A DNA stretch of 6,496 nucleotides from Pseudomonadota bacterium. GTDB taxonomy: Bacteria > Pseudomonadota > Gammaproteobacteria > UBA5335. Position numbers and translations under genes: made by a program. The DNA is taken from assembly GCA_002862965.1 (NCBI GenBank), contig PKCW01000258.1:1-6496 (forward strand), written 5' to 3'. Under the pieces are notes generated by a model. It saw only the letters and a list, made by a program, of their open reading frames with translations, was not told the DNA's origin and searched no databases. Of the stretch, positions 6,046 to 6,496 are shown one piece after another; position 1 is the first letter of the stretch; every line of letters begins with the position of its first letter.

Positions 6046-6496
6046 ATGAATGTCTGTTACCGCCCCGCATCTCGGCTTTTCGATGCCGTGCTTCGCACTG
6101 TACTCGTCGCCTCGATGTGTGTCGCTTGCAGCCTGCACGAAGTTGCCCCTAGTAATGAGTCGATGCCCAAGACCACTTCCAAGTCCATTGTGGAGGTCGT
6201 GCCTGTGACCGAGTTGACCTTCGTGAACGGACCCTCTGTCGAGCGTGCATCCGACGTTCGAGTCTGGCTCGGCCGCAACAGGGAAAGACTGCTTCAGCTG
6301 CCGGTGGTGGTGGAGTGGAGTGGAATTGACATTGGTCAAGCGTGGTTAGGTATGACGGACGTCGACCCCGGTGCGAACGCCATACGCATTCAGCTCGACC
6401 AGCAGGCCCTTGGCATTGGGCTCGCGGGTCGCCTGCGTTCGCTGTGTGACAAGGCCCCGGCCCGGTGCGTGGTGTGGTTGCAGGGCTACTGGGGTC
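6046..6496 (+). CDS. Putative lipoprotein of unknown family (runs off the window)
   Basis: An open frame from ATG 6046 to the window end gives 150 residues without a stop; it is absent from the supplied list only because its stop lies outside. The in-frame TAG at 6031 limits the start to ATG 6046 or the adjacent GTG 6043. Residues 10-27 (RLFDAVLRTVLVASMCVA) form a signal-like helix before C28 in the context CVAC|SLHE, an imperfect lipobox, so export and lipidation are plausible but unproven. The mature part alternates beta-type stretches (VEVVPVTELTFVNG, DVRVWLG, LPVVVEWSGIDIG, NAIRIQLDQ, CVVWLQGYWG). I do not recognise the family. Two cysteines (134, 141) near the end could form a disulfide. 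Third-position GC is low for the window (24 of the first 40 codons). It is divergent from the MarR-like gene and may be its target. Confidence 0.65.
   Translation, partial: MNVCYRPASRLFDAVLRTVLVASMCVACSLHEVAPSNESMPKTTSKSIVEVVPVTELTFVNGPSVERASDVRVWLGRNRERLLQLPVVVEWSGIDIGQAWLGMTDVDPGANAIRIQLDQQALGIGLAGRLRSLCDKAPARCVVWLQGYWG

Noticed and set aside
5926..6339. Minus-strand frame of 137 codons upstream of the MarR-like gene
   Set aside because: It is antisense to the lipoprotein frame, which has a signal peptide and better codon structure, and it would cover the operator.

Overview
The window is GC-rich bacterial chromosomal DNA. It most likely comes from a gammaproteobacterium, because the order LysR regulator (divergent) - leuC - leuD - leuB - asd is the one I know from Pseudomonas and related purple-sulfur-type gammaproteobacteria. 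All five of these proteins match their families closely. This assignment rests on gene order and recalled family sequences, not on a database search.

Layout. Positions 1-185 (minus) hold the N-terminal part of a small secreted protein with a clear signal peptide. Positions 285-1181 (minus) encode a full-length LysR-type regulator. The 98-base gap to leuC holds two divergent, overlapping promoter candidates and a cluster of CATGA repeats that look like the LysR binding region. Positions 1280-4432 (plus) encode LeuC, LeuD and LeuB, tightly spaced and complete, with their catalytic and iron-sulfur residues intact. Together they convert 2-isopropylmalate to 2-oxoisocaproate in leucine synthesis. 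After a 59-base spacer comes asd (4492-5601), the aspartate-semialdehyde dehydrogenase shared by the lysine/diaminopimelate, threonine and methionine pathways.

The part most worth a second look starts near 5500. Asd follows its family to the conserved PVGRLRKL stretch, then its last 33 residues are unrelated to any Asd C-terminus I know. The new tail resembles a short piece of a plasmid/ICE relaxase (DUF3363 type). On the opposite strand, a GbsR/MarR-family (MmpR5-like) regulator starts at 5916, runs toward asd and never meets its own stop codon. So two genes are joined tail to tail and both appear to have lost their natural 3' ends. Beyond the junction third-position GC drops, and an 18-bp perfect-arm palindrome separates the regulator from a divergent putative lipoprotein of unknown family (6046 to the window end). 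This looks like the edge of an acquired or rearranged segment; a chimeric assembly must also be excluded.

The leu-asd part is ordinary biosynthesis. I see no RNA genes, CRISPR array or complete insertion sequence, and no convincing strong terminator.
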